From: Arthonia radiata
Lineage: Eukaryota; Ascomycota; Arthoniomycetes; Arthoniales; Arthoniaceae
Direction of reading: 5' to 3'
DNA: 64,000 nt
Assembly (NCBI GenBank): GCA_002989075.1
Contig: PSQN01000014.1
Location: 620,001 to 684,000, forward strand
Shown here: positions 38,407-48,394 of the stretch, piece by piece
Layout of the letters: each line of letters starts with the position of its first letter
Numbering within the stretch: the first letter of the stretch is position 1
Notes under the pieces: generated by a model
The model's database searches: none
Seen by the model: the letters and a program-made list of their open reading frames with translations, nothing else
What the model was told of the DNA's origin: nothing
Made by a program: the position numbers and the translations under genes

Positions 38407-41400
38407 ATGGCGGCCTATCAACCTCGTCCGGCCGCGCTGCCGATTCACAGAGCACCAGCAGGCACATTCGCTCCTGGCACCAAAGTCCAGGTCGGCAGTC
38501 ATCGCGTGATCATCGAAAAATACCTGTCAGAAGGAGGTTTCGCCCATGTCTACGTCGTCAAGCTCCCGTCTCCCAACAATGGCACCGCGGTACTCAAACG
38601 AGTTGCCGTTCCAGACAAGGAGACGTTGGCCAATATGCGTAACGAGGTGGAGACGATGAAGAAGCTCAGGGGACAAAAATACATCGTTACCTACCTGGAT
38701 AGCCATGCGAGCCAGCTCAAGGGCACTGGCTATGAGGTGTTTCTGCTCATGGAGTACTGCTCCGGTGGAGGTCTCATCGATTTCATGAACACTAGGCTGA
38801 AGAACCGCTTGACCGAGCCTGAAATTATGGACATATTTGGAGACACTGCGGAGGGCGTGGCATGCATGCACTACCTGAAACCGCCATTGCTTCACAGAGA
38901 TCTCAAGGTTGAGAACATCCTCATATCGAAGACTTTGGATGGCCAAAAGAGGTACAAACTCTGCGATTTCGGCTCGACTGCGCCTCCACGCCCTGCACCA
39001 ACCTCAGCTGCCGAAGGGAGACTCATTGAGGAAGACGTGCAAAGGCATACCACTTTGCAGTACCGAAGCCCTGAAATGATTGACGTCTACCGCCATAAGC
39101 CGATCGACGAGAAGAGTGACATCTGGGCGCTCGGTGTCTTGCTTTACAAACTCTGCTACTACACAACGCCGTTCGAAGAGCAAGGGCAGATGGCGATCCT
39201 CAAAGCAAGCTTCAAGTATCCATCATATCCACCTTTTTCGGATCGACTGAAGAAGCTCATTGCCCTGATGCTTATGGAAGACCCAGCGCGCAGGCCAAAC
39301 ATTTACCAGGTCATCATCGAAGCCTCGGCGATGCGAGGAAAAGCGTGCCCAATTGAAGACATATACTCAAAGCGGACACGGTCTGAAGCGCGAGACATGC
39401 AGAGATTACCGCCTCGAGAACCCAACGTAAAGTCACCACCGATGATAGGCGCAAAGATCGAAGCTCCACAGCAGGCCCAGCAACATGTTCCGGACGTGAA
39501 GCCAATGAGACGGGGGCGTCCGCCCGCTCTTTCTCAGTCTGGCAATTCACCAAAGCCCAGCCCGTCACCAAGCAAACGACCTGGCGGCGATCCTTTTGCA
39601 GCTTTAGATTCGAAAATTTATGACGAGCGGGTCCAGGCCGTCGATGAGCTTTCTCAGAAGTATCCGGCTGTAGACGATTTCGCGTCATTGCAAAGTAAAG
39701 GCAAGTTCGAGTTTGGGAAAGACACAGCGACCGCGCCGAACAAGCCTCCGCGACCCGCAGACATCAATCAGCGTGTGACGGAAGCGCTGGCAGATGAAGT
39801 CTTTGCCGCAGGAATAACGAGGACTGCAGAAATTCCTGCAGCGTCTCAGCGACCGATCCCAGCAGCAAAACCCCACAAGCAGCCAATCCAAGGCCAACCT
39901 TCTTCTTCACAACCAATCGAGCAGCCACAGCCTCAACGTGTTGGCATGATCTCTACTGGTACCATGACGTCTCGGCCATCTTCTCCCCAGAGGCCCACAC
40001 CTATGCAGTCACAAAAGCCAAAGTTCGAAGTCTGGCGGGTACCCCAGCAATCTGACGATTCGTTACCACGCGCTTCTTCGATAACTCGCTTCGACAATCT
40101 CGCCGCCAAACATCCTTCTGTGCGCCACTTGTCTCGATCACCGAAGCCTGACTTGCCTACATCACCAGCGTCTTCACGTCCTTCACTTGAAGGGATGCGG
40201 CCTGTTATTGATACGTCTAGCGACCTTCACCGCAGCCGATCGACCAATGCCGCACCTGAGTCTCAACACCAAAGACGTGGCTCGGGTCTTTTCCGTCGCG
40301 GATCTTCTAAGAAGGATTCGAAACGTCGTTCCGGTGTATACACCAACACGTCCGCTCCCTCTTCACCCATCGTTGCAGAGGATAACGTCATTTCCTCTGA
40401 CGTGGACTATCTTCGAGCGCTCGAAGCGGAAAACGAAGCCGCGTCCAAGTTGTCCCATCGTCGGTCTAGTAGTACTTTTCAAAACATTAGGCACGCTAGT
40501 CTTCCGTCGTTAGGAGGAGCTAAACAAAAATTCGCGGGCAGACTGGGGGAGACATTCAAACGATTTGAGAACAACAAGCACACCCCTTCTCAAGGCGACG
40601 ACGCGAGCTCATCAGGCTTTACTGCCGCACCGTTGGCGAGCCGGGCAGATTCTGATGAGGAGCTCAATGCACTTGACTCCGACCGCCAAGCACGACCCAT
40701 GCCGGCCCCGAGACAGGACCAACTTGAGGCTGCCGAAGGATCGACACCAGAGCAAAGGAGAGAAATCGAACGCTTACAGCTCGAGGCCGAAGAAAGGCGA
40801 GTCGAAGACGCCGCAGCTGCTTATCGGCAACGGCTCGCAAATAGCCAAGGCCCTTCCGGCCAAACCGCGCAACCATCTGCTCGAGCATCTGCCATTCAAA
40901 GTCGTGTGAAAAGTTTGCTTGATGAGAGTGGGCGGGTGAGCCCTGTGAAGAAGACAGCGGAAGGCTATGGTCGGTATACTCAGCGAGATGATGATCCTAG
41001 CGGCATGAAGGACATGACATCAATGGGCGAAAGCGAGATCACACGTAGTTCTGGGACCAACTTGCACATGGCAAATACTATCGCTTCTACAAATCCGACT
41101 CAAAGACCCAATCATACAGCAAGTAGGCCCCCTGGACTGCAGAAGCCGCTGCCACCCAAGCCTTCCGTAGCACCGAAACCTGTCACCCTCCGTACCGGTG
41201 GTCGCGCGCCACTGCCTGGCCAAACTGCTGTTGACACGCAGCGACCACCTAGGGCCAGAGTCATGACGCCCAACTTGATGGACGACAGCCCTGACCGGAC
41301 GAATCTTGCAGAGAGAAATGATGGAGCGGCCGCGAACCTCATCGACGATAGCCCCTCAGACTTAGAGGCAAGCTTTGCCCAACGTTACCCGCGACTTAGT

Positions 41401-41505
41401 CTCGATCTAGTTGAAGCGGAGATTGCAGCACCAGAGCGGAGATTCATGAGCGAGCAGTCGGCGCAGGAGGTCAGCGTTGGAGCGAGGAGGGTGAGGGATG
41501 TATAG
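38407..41505 (+). CDS. Ark1/Prk1 (NAK) family serine/threonine kinase
   Basis: A single-exon 1032-aa protein. The kinase domain fills about residues 34-310: glycine loop YLSEGGFAHVYVV, ATP Lys64 (AVLKRV), catalytic loop HRDLKVEN (Asp165), CDFGS (Asp187), the substrate-loop block RSPEMIDVY, and DIWALGVLLYKLCYYTTPFE, which is typical of Ark1/Prk1/AAK1. The remaining 700 residues are disordered and rich in Ser, Pro and Gln, with PPLPPKP-like SH3-binding stretches (KPLPPKPSVAPKP). Ark/Prk kinases phosphorylate endocytic coat proteins such as Pan1/Sla1 and act at cortical actin patches; that role comes from the family. A repeated LMDDSP / LIDDSP acidic motif near the C terminus could be a clathrin/AP-2-type peptide. 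The start has MAAYQPRP and the frame is closed upstream. Confidence 0.94.
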   Translation: MAAYQPRPAALPIHRAPAGTFAPGTKVQVGSHRVIIEKYLSEGGFAHVYVVKLPSPNNGTAVLKRVAVPDKETLANMRNEVETMKKLRGQKYIVTYLDSHASQLKGTGYEVFLLMEYCSGGGLIDFMNTRLKNRLTEPEIMDIFGDTAEGVACMHYLKPPLLHRDLKVENILISKTLDGQKRYKLCDFGSTAPPRPAPTSAAEGRLIEEDVQRHTTLQYRSPEMIDVYRHKPIDEKSDIWALGVLLYKLCYYTTPFEEQGQMAILKASFKYPSYPPFSDRLKKLIALMLMEDPARRPNIYQVIIEASAMRGKACPIEDIYSKRTRSEARDMQRLPPREPNVKSPPMIGAKIEAPQQAQQHVPDVKPMRRGRPPALSQSGNSPKPSPSPSKRPGGDPFAALDSKIYDERVQAVDELSQKYPAVDDFASLQSKGKFEFGKDTATAPNKPPRPADINQRVTEALADEVFAAGITRTAEIPAASQRPIPAAKPHKQPIQGQPSSSQPIEQPQPQRVGMISTGTMTSRPSSPQRPTPMQSQKPKFEVWRVPQQSDDSLPRASSITRFDNLAAKHPSVRHLSRSPKPDLPTSPASSRPSLEGMRPVIDTSSDLHRSRSTNAAPESQHQRRGSGLFRRGSSKKDSKRRSGVYTNTSAPSSPIVAEDNVISSDVDYLRALEAENEAASKLSHRRSSSTFQNIRHASLPSLGGAKQKFAGRLGETFKRFENNKHTPSQGDDASSSGFTAAPLASRADSDEELNALDSDRQARPMPAPRQDQLEAAEGSTPEQRREIERLQLEAEERRVEDAAAAYRQRLANSQGPSGQTAQPSARASAIQSRVKSLLDESGRVSPVKKTAEGYGRYTQRDDDPSGMKDMTSMGESEITRSSGTNLHMANTIASTNPTQRPNHTASRPPGLQKPLPPKPSVAPKPVTLRTGGRAPLPGQTAVDTQRPPRARVMTPNLMDDSPDRTNLAERNDGAAANLIDDSPSDLEASFAQRYPRLSLDLVEAEIAAPERRFMSEQSAQEVSVGARRVRDV

Positions 41506-41809
41506 TACATGTCCTGCAAGAAAGCACGAAGATCCGTGTTTGGAAGGTCCAAGTGACCGAATTGTCCAATGAATGTCTAGACGTGTATACACGAAGGCCA
41601 CACCGTGCGTTCAAGCCAGGCCGACGCTCGACTTATGCCCAAGACGTTCCTCAAATGCTGCCACCGATGACTTTGTTCTTGATAAGCAAGCGAAACAATG
41701 GCTCTCAGGGTGAAACCCTAACAAGTGGTAGATTCTTTTATGTCACTCTTTCGCCACCAAACTCACTCCATGAATCTCACAAACGCGCAAACGAACCGGT
41801 CACACCGCA
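41506..41809. other. intergenic region between the kinase and Spp1-like genes
   Basis: About 300 bp, presumably the kinase 3' end and the promoter of the Spp1-like gene. No separate feature is seen. Confidence 0.4.
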
Positions 41810-43935
41810 ATGGACCTCGCGCGAGCGCTGAACCCTCACAGCAGGAGCGATAAAGATGAGGATCGTGGAGAAGAGCCAACAGAGTTTACGCCAGCCGCAA
41901 CGGCGTCGGCGCTAACCCCCATCTCTCCACCAATCACCCATTCCTCCCCAACCTTCGCCTCCCATCGCGAACGCGAAGCCGCAAGCATTTTGAGCGAACT
42001 GCGATTCAGCAGTCAGGCAGGAGCAAGAGCAGTCGACCAGACGCGACATCAGCAACAGAGTAGTCCTCAGCATTCTCCAACCGGATCACAACACCGCCGG
42101 GTTCCACTCAGTCCCGAATCGCTTCGCAGCTGCCCTCTTGAGCCAACCTCTGCCGATTCTGCATCCGCAAAACTTCCCACACGCTGGCAGCTGTCGCCCA
42201 TCAGAAGCGCACACGACCCTCACGCCTCCGCGCTCGCTCGATCAATTCCTCCATCAAAGCGCAAGATCCCTCGGTCGCCATTGTCCATCGAGCATATCAT
42301 AGTAAAGAAAGAGGATTCCGCCGCGAGTGAAGACACTGGCGTGGGTGAAGAACCTGACGAGGCGACCGCGAAGGCTATCGCTGAGGCGCTGAACGAGGTG
42401 CGCAGACTGACTTATCTCACAATGGTATCCGAGCTGACATTCCCCTCTGATAGTACGGCACTCGTCGTGGCACGCGCCGCAGCGTCTCCTCTTCCTCCAC
42501 TCTTCCTACACCTAAATCGTCCACACCCAAAGCATCCACGCCCAGGAGATCGCGATTTGCAATGACCGCATCGCCGTCTCCCGCCGTACCGTTGAAGAAA
42601 GAGCCCTCGTCTACCCCCGCTCCTACTCTCACAACCGAGCTTACAAATGACGACGCGCCGAAGTCTGCCTCAAAGCCTACCAAGAAGGGTGTAGCGAAGA
42701 AACCGCCTGCACTGTCAAAGAAGCGAAAGCTCAACGATGGCAGCCCAGCACCCTCGTCGCCTGCACCGTCGTCCGCGAACAGCTCAAAGCCAGGCTCAAA
42801 GAAGAAATCTGCCGGTTCTGTTGCGCCCAAGCTCTCACAATCCGCAACGCCCGCGCCGCAAGCGCCTGAATCCGATGCGGAGTCCGTGGAAGATGAGAAC
42901 ATGGTCTATTGCATCTGTCGCAAGCCAGACAATCACACCTGGATGATCGGATGCGATGGCGGATGCGAAGACTGGTTTCATGGAAAGTGTGTGGGCGTCC
43001 GACAAGAAGATGAAGAGTTGATAGACAGATACATCTGCCCCAATTGCACGGAAAGAGGCATCGGCGTCACAACCTGGAAGCCAATGTGTCGAAGATCGGG
43101 CTGTAACCGCCCTGCCCGACTGAAGAAAGGAAGCGAGAGCAAATACTGCTGCGATGCCTGTGGCGAGGAATTTTTCAAAGACCAGCTCGCGCTTAGCGGC
43201 GCGACAAGCACGAAGCGAACGGGCGCGAAGAAGCGTCCGCTCTCTGAGATGGAGACTGATGACGAGCAGGAGCTCAATCCGCTTGGCGGCGCCTTGCGCT
43301 CGTCCGCCCTCAAATCGCTCGTTTCGGCTGTCGACAGCGCCGCCGCTTTTCGTCGCCTTGGCTCTCCTGAAGCGCTCACGCCACCTAATTCGCGCCCTGG
43401 AACTTCTCACGGTGTCACCGAGGCAGACCTCAGATTCACTGACCACGACAAAGCGCGGGTTGCAGAGATCGTAGCGCGCAAGGATAAGCTACGCAACACA
43501 CGCACAGACCTCAAGGAGCGTGAGGAGTTTGTCCGATTGACGCGTGAGCGCGCCGCGAGGGCCAAGGAGCGCAATGGCGGGAAACTGTGCGGGTATGATA
43601 GTCGGCTTGCGTGGGACGAAGTCACCTTCCAGGAGTGGCGGCAGAGCGCTCCCGGCCAGCGCGCCTTTGACAAGAGTACGCTGTCACCGCCGCCTGAGGG
43701 CGAGAAGGATGATGTTAAGATCTGTGAGCGGAAGGTCTGTAACAGACATGGCGCGTGGGCGAAGCTGGCGCTGCACGAGGTGAGGTTTGATGAAGAGCAG
43801 GTGAGTGAAGAGATGAAGGAGTTGCTAGCGGAGGAGGAGGGGATTAAGAGGTTGGCGGGAGGGAGAAAGGAGGGTGTGGATGCGGCGCAGGGTAGTGGGA
43901 ATGAGATGCATGGCTGGGTCGAGGTGGTTCGCTGA
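41810..43935 (+). CDS. spp1: Spp1-like PHD-finger subunit of the Set1/COMPASS complex
   Basis: Two exons, 41810-42397 and 42454-43935, with a 56-nt GT-AG intron (two CTGAC branch candidates), give 689 aa. A PHD finger begins near residue 346: [32 protein letters not shown]. It has the Cys4-His-Cys3 layout and aromatic residues for H3K4me3 binding. It is followed by the second zinc-binding block typical of Spp1/CFP1 (MCRRSGCxRPARLK then KYCCDACG) and a long charged coiled coil (about 540-600). [16 protein letters not shown] Cys/His segment lies near the C terminus. The first 340 residues are Ser/Pro/Lys-rich and disordered. Spp1 recruits Set1 methyltransferase to H3K4-methylated chromatin; that role is taken from the family. 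It is convergent with the myotubularin gene. Confidence 0.9.
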
Positions 43936-44166
43936 AACTTCGTTTCGGAGACAGCCAGCCTGTCGTTGGTCGACGTTTGTTTCCAATCACGACTCACGAT
44001 CACGACAGCTGTACGAGTGCGCCGGCCGTCTGTACCAACATTAGAGCATGCTTTCGCAATGATACCCCAAGGCAATTTGAGACGTAACTTGAAACTGTAT
44101 TCACGCTTCACATCACTCATGTGCTCATTCAATGCATTCAATGGTCTATAACATAATCTCATGCTG
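43936..44166. other. short convergent intergenic region
   Basis: About 230 bp between two convergent genes, holding both 3' ends. No coding or RNA feature is evident. Confidence 0.4.
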
Positions 44167-46690
44167 TCATTGCATCTCCACTTCCACTTCTCGCGACACG
44201 CCCTTCGCTTGTCCGTGACTTGGCTCGGGATCGACTTTCGCATCCGTCCCCAACCCCATGCCTGCAAGCCCAGCAGCAATCGCCGCCGTGCCATTTCCGG
44301 TGCGTGACGGCGTGCTCCCCCCAGAGCCACCTCTCAAACCCATAGACGGGAAGCCCTGCGCAGTCTGCGCCGGCGTCTGCGCATCCTTCTGCCTAGCCGT
44401 CTCCACTTTCTCCAGTGTCGACTGCTCCGCTAGTGCAGAACTTTCATCTCGGCTGTCCGGCGACGTACTCTCAGCTTCCGCAGCATCGTGCAATACCGTA
44501 GAACTATTATTCGACTCCCACGCCAGCGCCGGCTTCTCCGCTTCACCCTCCCCTGGCGCGACAGGTACAATAGGCTTATTCATCTCCTCCTCGGTCCTCC
44601 CAAACAGCTCAGCCCACCACTTCACCTTTTTCAAGTCGGGGAAGATCAATCGCTCCCTCCCGCGCACATTATCATCGATCTCTGCCACATACTCGGGGTT
44701 CACGAACATTTCCTTGCGCGCGAGGAAGTAGTCCCACGCGCTGCGTGTGCGCTCGATGACGTGTGCCTCGACGCGCTGCTTCTCATTGTCGTAGAGGAAG
44801 GTGCCGTATTGGCAACTGTATAGATGATACAACAACCTGCGCAAGAAGCGCTCATTAAATTCGAAGCGGTCAGTGTGCTGGCTGAGAAGCTGGTAGGTCG
44901 CGTCGAGGAACTGATGGAACACGGGGCTGGTTTCTTTGGGTTTCGTGACGGGCTTGCTGGGGTCGTCGCCGACTGCTTTGCGGGATGAAGGCGAGGCAGT
45001 ACGGCCAGGTGAGTTAGTCTCGTATGGCGCAAGCTCATCAGCTTCAGCGAGGTTCTCGCGGCTATCGTTATTGTGGTGAGTAGCATGTTTGTTGAAGAAG
45101 CCCTTGGCGCCCCGAAGCGCGTTCTCAAAGGCGTTGGCGGAGCCGCTGGAGGTGCCGCGGGAGGAGGAATTGAAAGGTGAGGAGTCGCCGCCGATGCGCT
45201 CGTTTTCGATATCAAACCACTTCTCGCTGCCCAAAAAGCCCGTACGGTAGCGGAACATGTGACCAAAGGAGAGGAAATCCTTTTCGACGAGGACAATGAA
45301 GCCTTCCATGGTGCGGTAGTAGGGGTCGAGACAGAGTTGCGAGAGCGCGCTGAGCTGGCTGGTGCGGTCCCAGCCGTCGGAACAGTGGATGAGGACGTGA
45401 CTGTGGTGGATGCCGACTTGTCGGGCAATAAGCCCCGCGCCGTCGAGAATGTTAGAGATGTGCTTGAGCCAGTGAGACTTGTTGAGTGTATCGCGATTGG
45501 GTGGGAGAGGCGTGATGTCCGAGTCCTTGAGGGCGTCGACGACTTTGTTGAGGGAGTCACGCATTACGTGGATGTTGTCAATGCCAAGGTAGGCTTTGGT
45601 AGCGAAGGGATAATGGTCCATGTTCTCGCTGCCCATGCCAACCGCTTGCATGGCCAGGGCGTTTACGGTGGGACGAGCGTCGACGATGAGGTTGCTTTGT
45701 TGGGCGCCGTAGAGACGGCGTGCTTGCTCAGAGTCTCCGTTGGTCTGCCGGCTAAGGCGTGCTATGGCTTCATCTTCCATTCTCTCAAGACTTTTGTTGG
45801 ATGTTTCCTGTGATAGCTTTGGCGTATGCGTCCCACTCGCTACTCGACTGTGGGGTGCCGATTCTTCGGAGCCGAACGACTCTTCATTTCCCGTCAGGGG
45901 CTTCGACGTTGAGAAAATTGAAGACAGAAGCTTCTCGTCCTGCACACTGCGATTCCCACGCACGCCGACGAGGGGTTGCGAGGACCGCGAGATTGAACAG
46001 TCGTTCACTGGATGAAGGTATGTGAGAACTGGTATGCGAACACGGGATCTATAACGACCTGCGTAATTCAAGACGTTGTCTGATATGCTGGCAGGTACAG
46101 GTAATAGAGCTGGGTACGTCGGCGAGTATTGGTATTCGGTGTTGATCTTAGAAATCCTCCAACCCTTATTCGCACTCTTGGACCCAACACCTTGCCTCCT
46201 CCACTCCTGCATTGGGTTGTATACGGTCCATCCGTTCACCTGCTTCTCCGGACCCTGAGGCTGGTACGTAAAGGCGTATAGCTGCTCTAGCCGGCTCAGA
46301 CGACAGGTCAAATTCCGGATGGTTTCGAAAACGTCCTGAGCTTGCCTCTCCGTAGCAAAGTGAAAGGCTGCGTATGTAAAGTCTCGACATCTGAGGCGTA
46401 TGCAAGGCTGCTGTCGCGACACTGCTGGAGCCGGTCGGTAGGTACAGAATGCGATCATCGGGTACGTGACCCATAGTTCTCGCGGCTTGGTGGAGGCCTG
46501 AGTTGGCTGACCCGGCTGGGGTGGGGGCACGTACGAGAAGATGAGGTGGTGTTGGGCGAGATGAAGGGTGCCGTCAAATCGAGTGCCTCTCCTCCATAAC
46601 GTCACATCTTGCACCTACAAATGTTCAGTACCACCCGCTTTCGTTGCAATGTGGGTTGAGCCGGACCTTGGAGACCTTGATCTTGTCCAT
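44167..46690 (-). CDS. ymr1: myotubularin-family phosphoinositide 3-phosphatase (Ymr1-like)
   Basis: Two exons on the minus strand: a 24-nt first exon 46690-46667 (MDKIKVSK), a 52-nt intron, then 46614-44167, giving 823 aa. The N-terminal PH-GRAM domain covers about the first 130 residues. The phosphatase domain holds the family signature HCSDGWDRT (Cys419, Arg425). Around it are NAYG/NVLNYAGRYRSRVRIPVLTYLHP-like substrate blocks and FLSFGHMFRYRTGFLGSEKWF. Myotubularins remove the 3-phosphate from PI3P and PI(3,5)P2 on endosomal and vacuolar membranes. The C-terminal 200 residues are low complexity with long Ser/Glu stretches. The tiny first exon is needed because the long frame starts at GTG with no upstream ATG; the splice restores KVSKVQDVTLW, as expected at the start of a GRAM domain. 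Confidence 0.94.
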
Positions 46691-46979
46691 GGCTGCTTTT
46701 GATTAGCTGGTTCTATGCGCCTGCTTATCGCCCATGTCCCTTAGTATCGCTGTCAGCTTATTCTTGGACGAGGAAGTTCAGTATGTGCGTTGGATACGCA
46801 AGCATGTGCTCAGTACGGCCAGGCGAGTAAGGAGATCAAGTCCGGCAATAAGAAGGAGATAAGAACTCTTGGCGCTCACACACAGATGCTCCCCACGACT
46901 AATTTGCAACCACTGCTCCCGGCATTGCACGTCAACCCAGAGCATCTGAAGCGTTTCTCTCCACCAGTCAACCGCAAAT

Positions 46980-47887
46980 ATGGCCACCGCTGCTCAAGGA
47001 GGCGCGGTGTAAGTTCATTGTAGATTCACCGCATTAGCCCATGGACTGACAGTGCCTCGCAGCTCTAAGAAGAGGAAGTTCGTGGCCGATGGTGTCTTTT
47101 ACGCCGAATTAAATGAGTTCTTCCAGCGCGAGCTGGCTGAAGAGGGATATTCCGGCGTCGAAGTCCGCGTCACACCTACCGTCACCGATATCATCATTCG
47201 CGCAACCCATACTCAAGAGGTCCTTGGCGAGCAAGGCCGACGAATCCGTGAACTTACGTCTCTGATCCAAAAGCGCTTCCACTTCGCCGAGAACAGCGTA
47301 TCACTTTATGCCGCCAAGGTCCAGAATCGGGGGTTGAGCGCTGTTGCTCAATGTGAAAGCTTGCGCTACAAGCTACTCAACGGTCTGGCTGTGCGAAGAG
47401 CGTGCTACGGTGTCCTGCGATTCATCATGGAGAGCGGCGCAAAGGGGTGTGAGGTGGTTGTCAGTGGAAAGCTTCGTGCTGCTCGTGCCAAGTCTATGAA
47501 GTTTACTGTAAGCTGCGGCGATCTCGATGGGAATGCGGGAGTGCAACTAATAACAAGTGATAGGACGGCTTCATGATCCACTCTGGCCAGCCGGCAAAGG
47601 ATTTCATCGACCACGCTACCCGTCACGTTCTACTCCGTCAGGGTGTGCTCGGCATCAAGGTCAAGATCATGCGCGGTTCAGATCCTGAGGGCAAGTCTGG
47701 CCCACAGAAGTCGCTACCGGACAGTGTCACCATTATCGAACCAAAAGAGGAGCAGAGCATCGTGCAACCCGTCAGCCAGGATTACGGCGCGAAGGCAATG
47801 CAAGCACAACAAGCCGCTGACGCTCAGCGAGCTGCGGACGAGCAACAGCAGCAAGCGGGCGGGGACGAGGGATACGCACAGGAATAG
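46980..47887 (+). CDS. rps3: small-subunit ribosomal protein uS3 (Rps3)
   Basis: Three exons, 46980-47008, 47063-47507 and 47564-47887, give 265 aa. The first exon encodes only ten codons (MATAAQGGA then split Val), after which [20 protein letters not shown] is the near-invariant uS3 start. The type-2 KH domain and the block [11 protein letters not shown] follow, then the C-terminal uS3 domain [34 protein letters not shown] and [10 protein letters not shown]. The tail is Gln/Ala-rich. uS3 lines the mRNA entry channel of the 40S subunit and has been linked to DNA repair. Introns are 54 and 56 nt; the second has a textbook CTAATAAC branch point. An early intron right after the start is common in fungal ribosomal protein genes. 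Confidence 0.97.
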
Positions 47888-48394
47888 GATTCTGACGAGA
47901 CGTTACCCTCGGCCTAAATGAAGTTGTGGGTCATGGGCATCAGGCCTGACGTAGAGTAAGTCGGCTCGAGATAGCAATCCAAGCGACAGCATCGCGAGCA
48001 AGATTCCAAGTCGCACTAAGCGCAAACACCCTTTCGTCTCGTCCCATAAGCTACATTCCTCATATCTGATCACGCTCTTCACGACACATTCAGGCAGGTT
48101 TAATCATGTTTTGCCCGTCTTCTACAATGGGCGTCCGCGTCCGTCACTCGATGTTTTCAATCGTAGTCCGTGTGGGTCCAGTCGCAGCTTTCTTTCTTTG
48201 TGACCTTTGGCAGGTCCGCAAACGGTACTGTACATTCTTTCCCGACCGTGTTCGCAATTTGCGGACGAGTAGGCCGACCAAAAGCGGAAACAAAGAGTAA
48301 GTGAAATGGCTTTGTTGAAGCAGCGACGCCCAACAATAGGGCATCTTGAGCGCCTGGCATCCGATATCATCGAGTTGTCAGATCAAGTCGCTAT
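47888..48394. other. intergenic region between the uS3 and BCS1-like genes
   Basis: About 500 bp without a convincing gene. It would contain the uS3 3' end and the promoter of the BCS1-like gene. No repeats or RNAs were recognised. Confidence 0.45.

Noticed and set aside
43407-44330. 307-codon open frame antisense to the Spp1-like gene
   Set aside because: It lies opposite a gene with a clear PHD finger; its Ser/Arg/Leu-rich composition is what the complement of a GC-rich coding strand gives.
44700-45560. 286-codon Ser/Thr-rich open frame inside the myotubularin gene
   Set aside because: Same strand, different frame, with composition typical of an out-of-frame reading; the myotubularin frame carries the catalytic motif.
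48106-48370. Small open frames on both strands between the uS3 and BCS1-like genes
   Set aside because: Mutually overlapping, no conserved features, likely 3' and 5' untranslated sequence.
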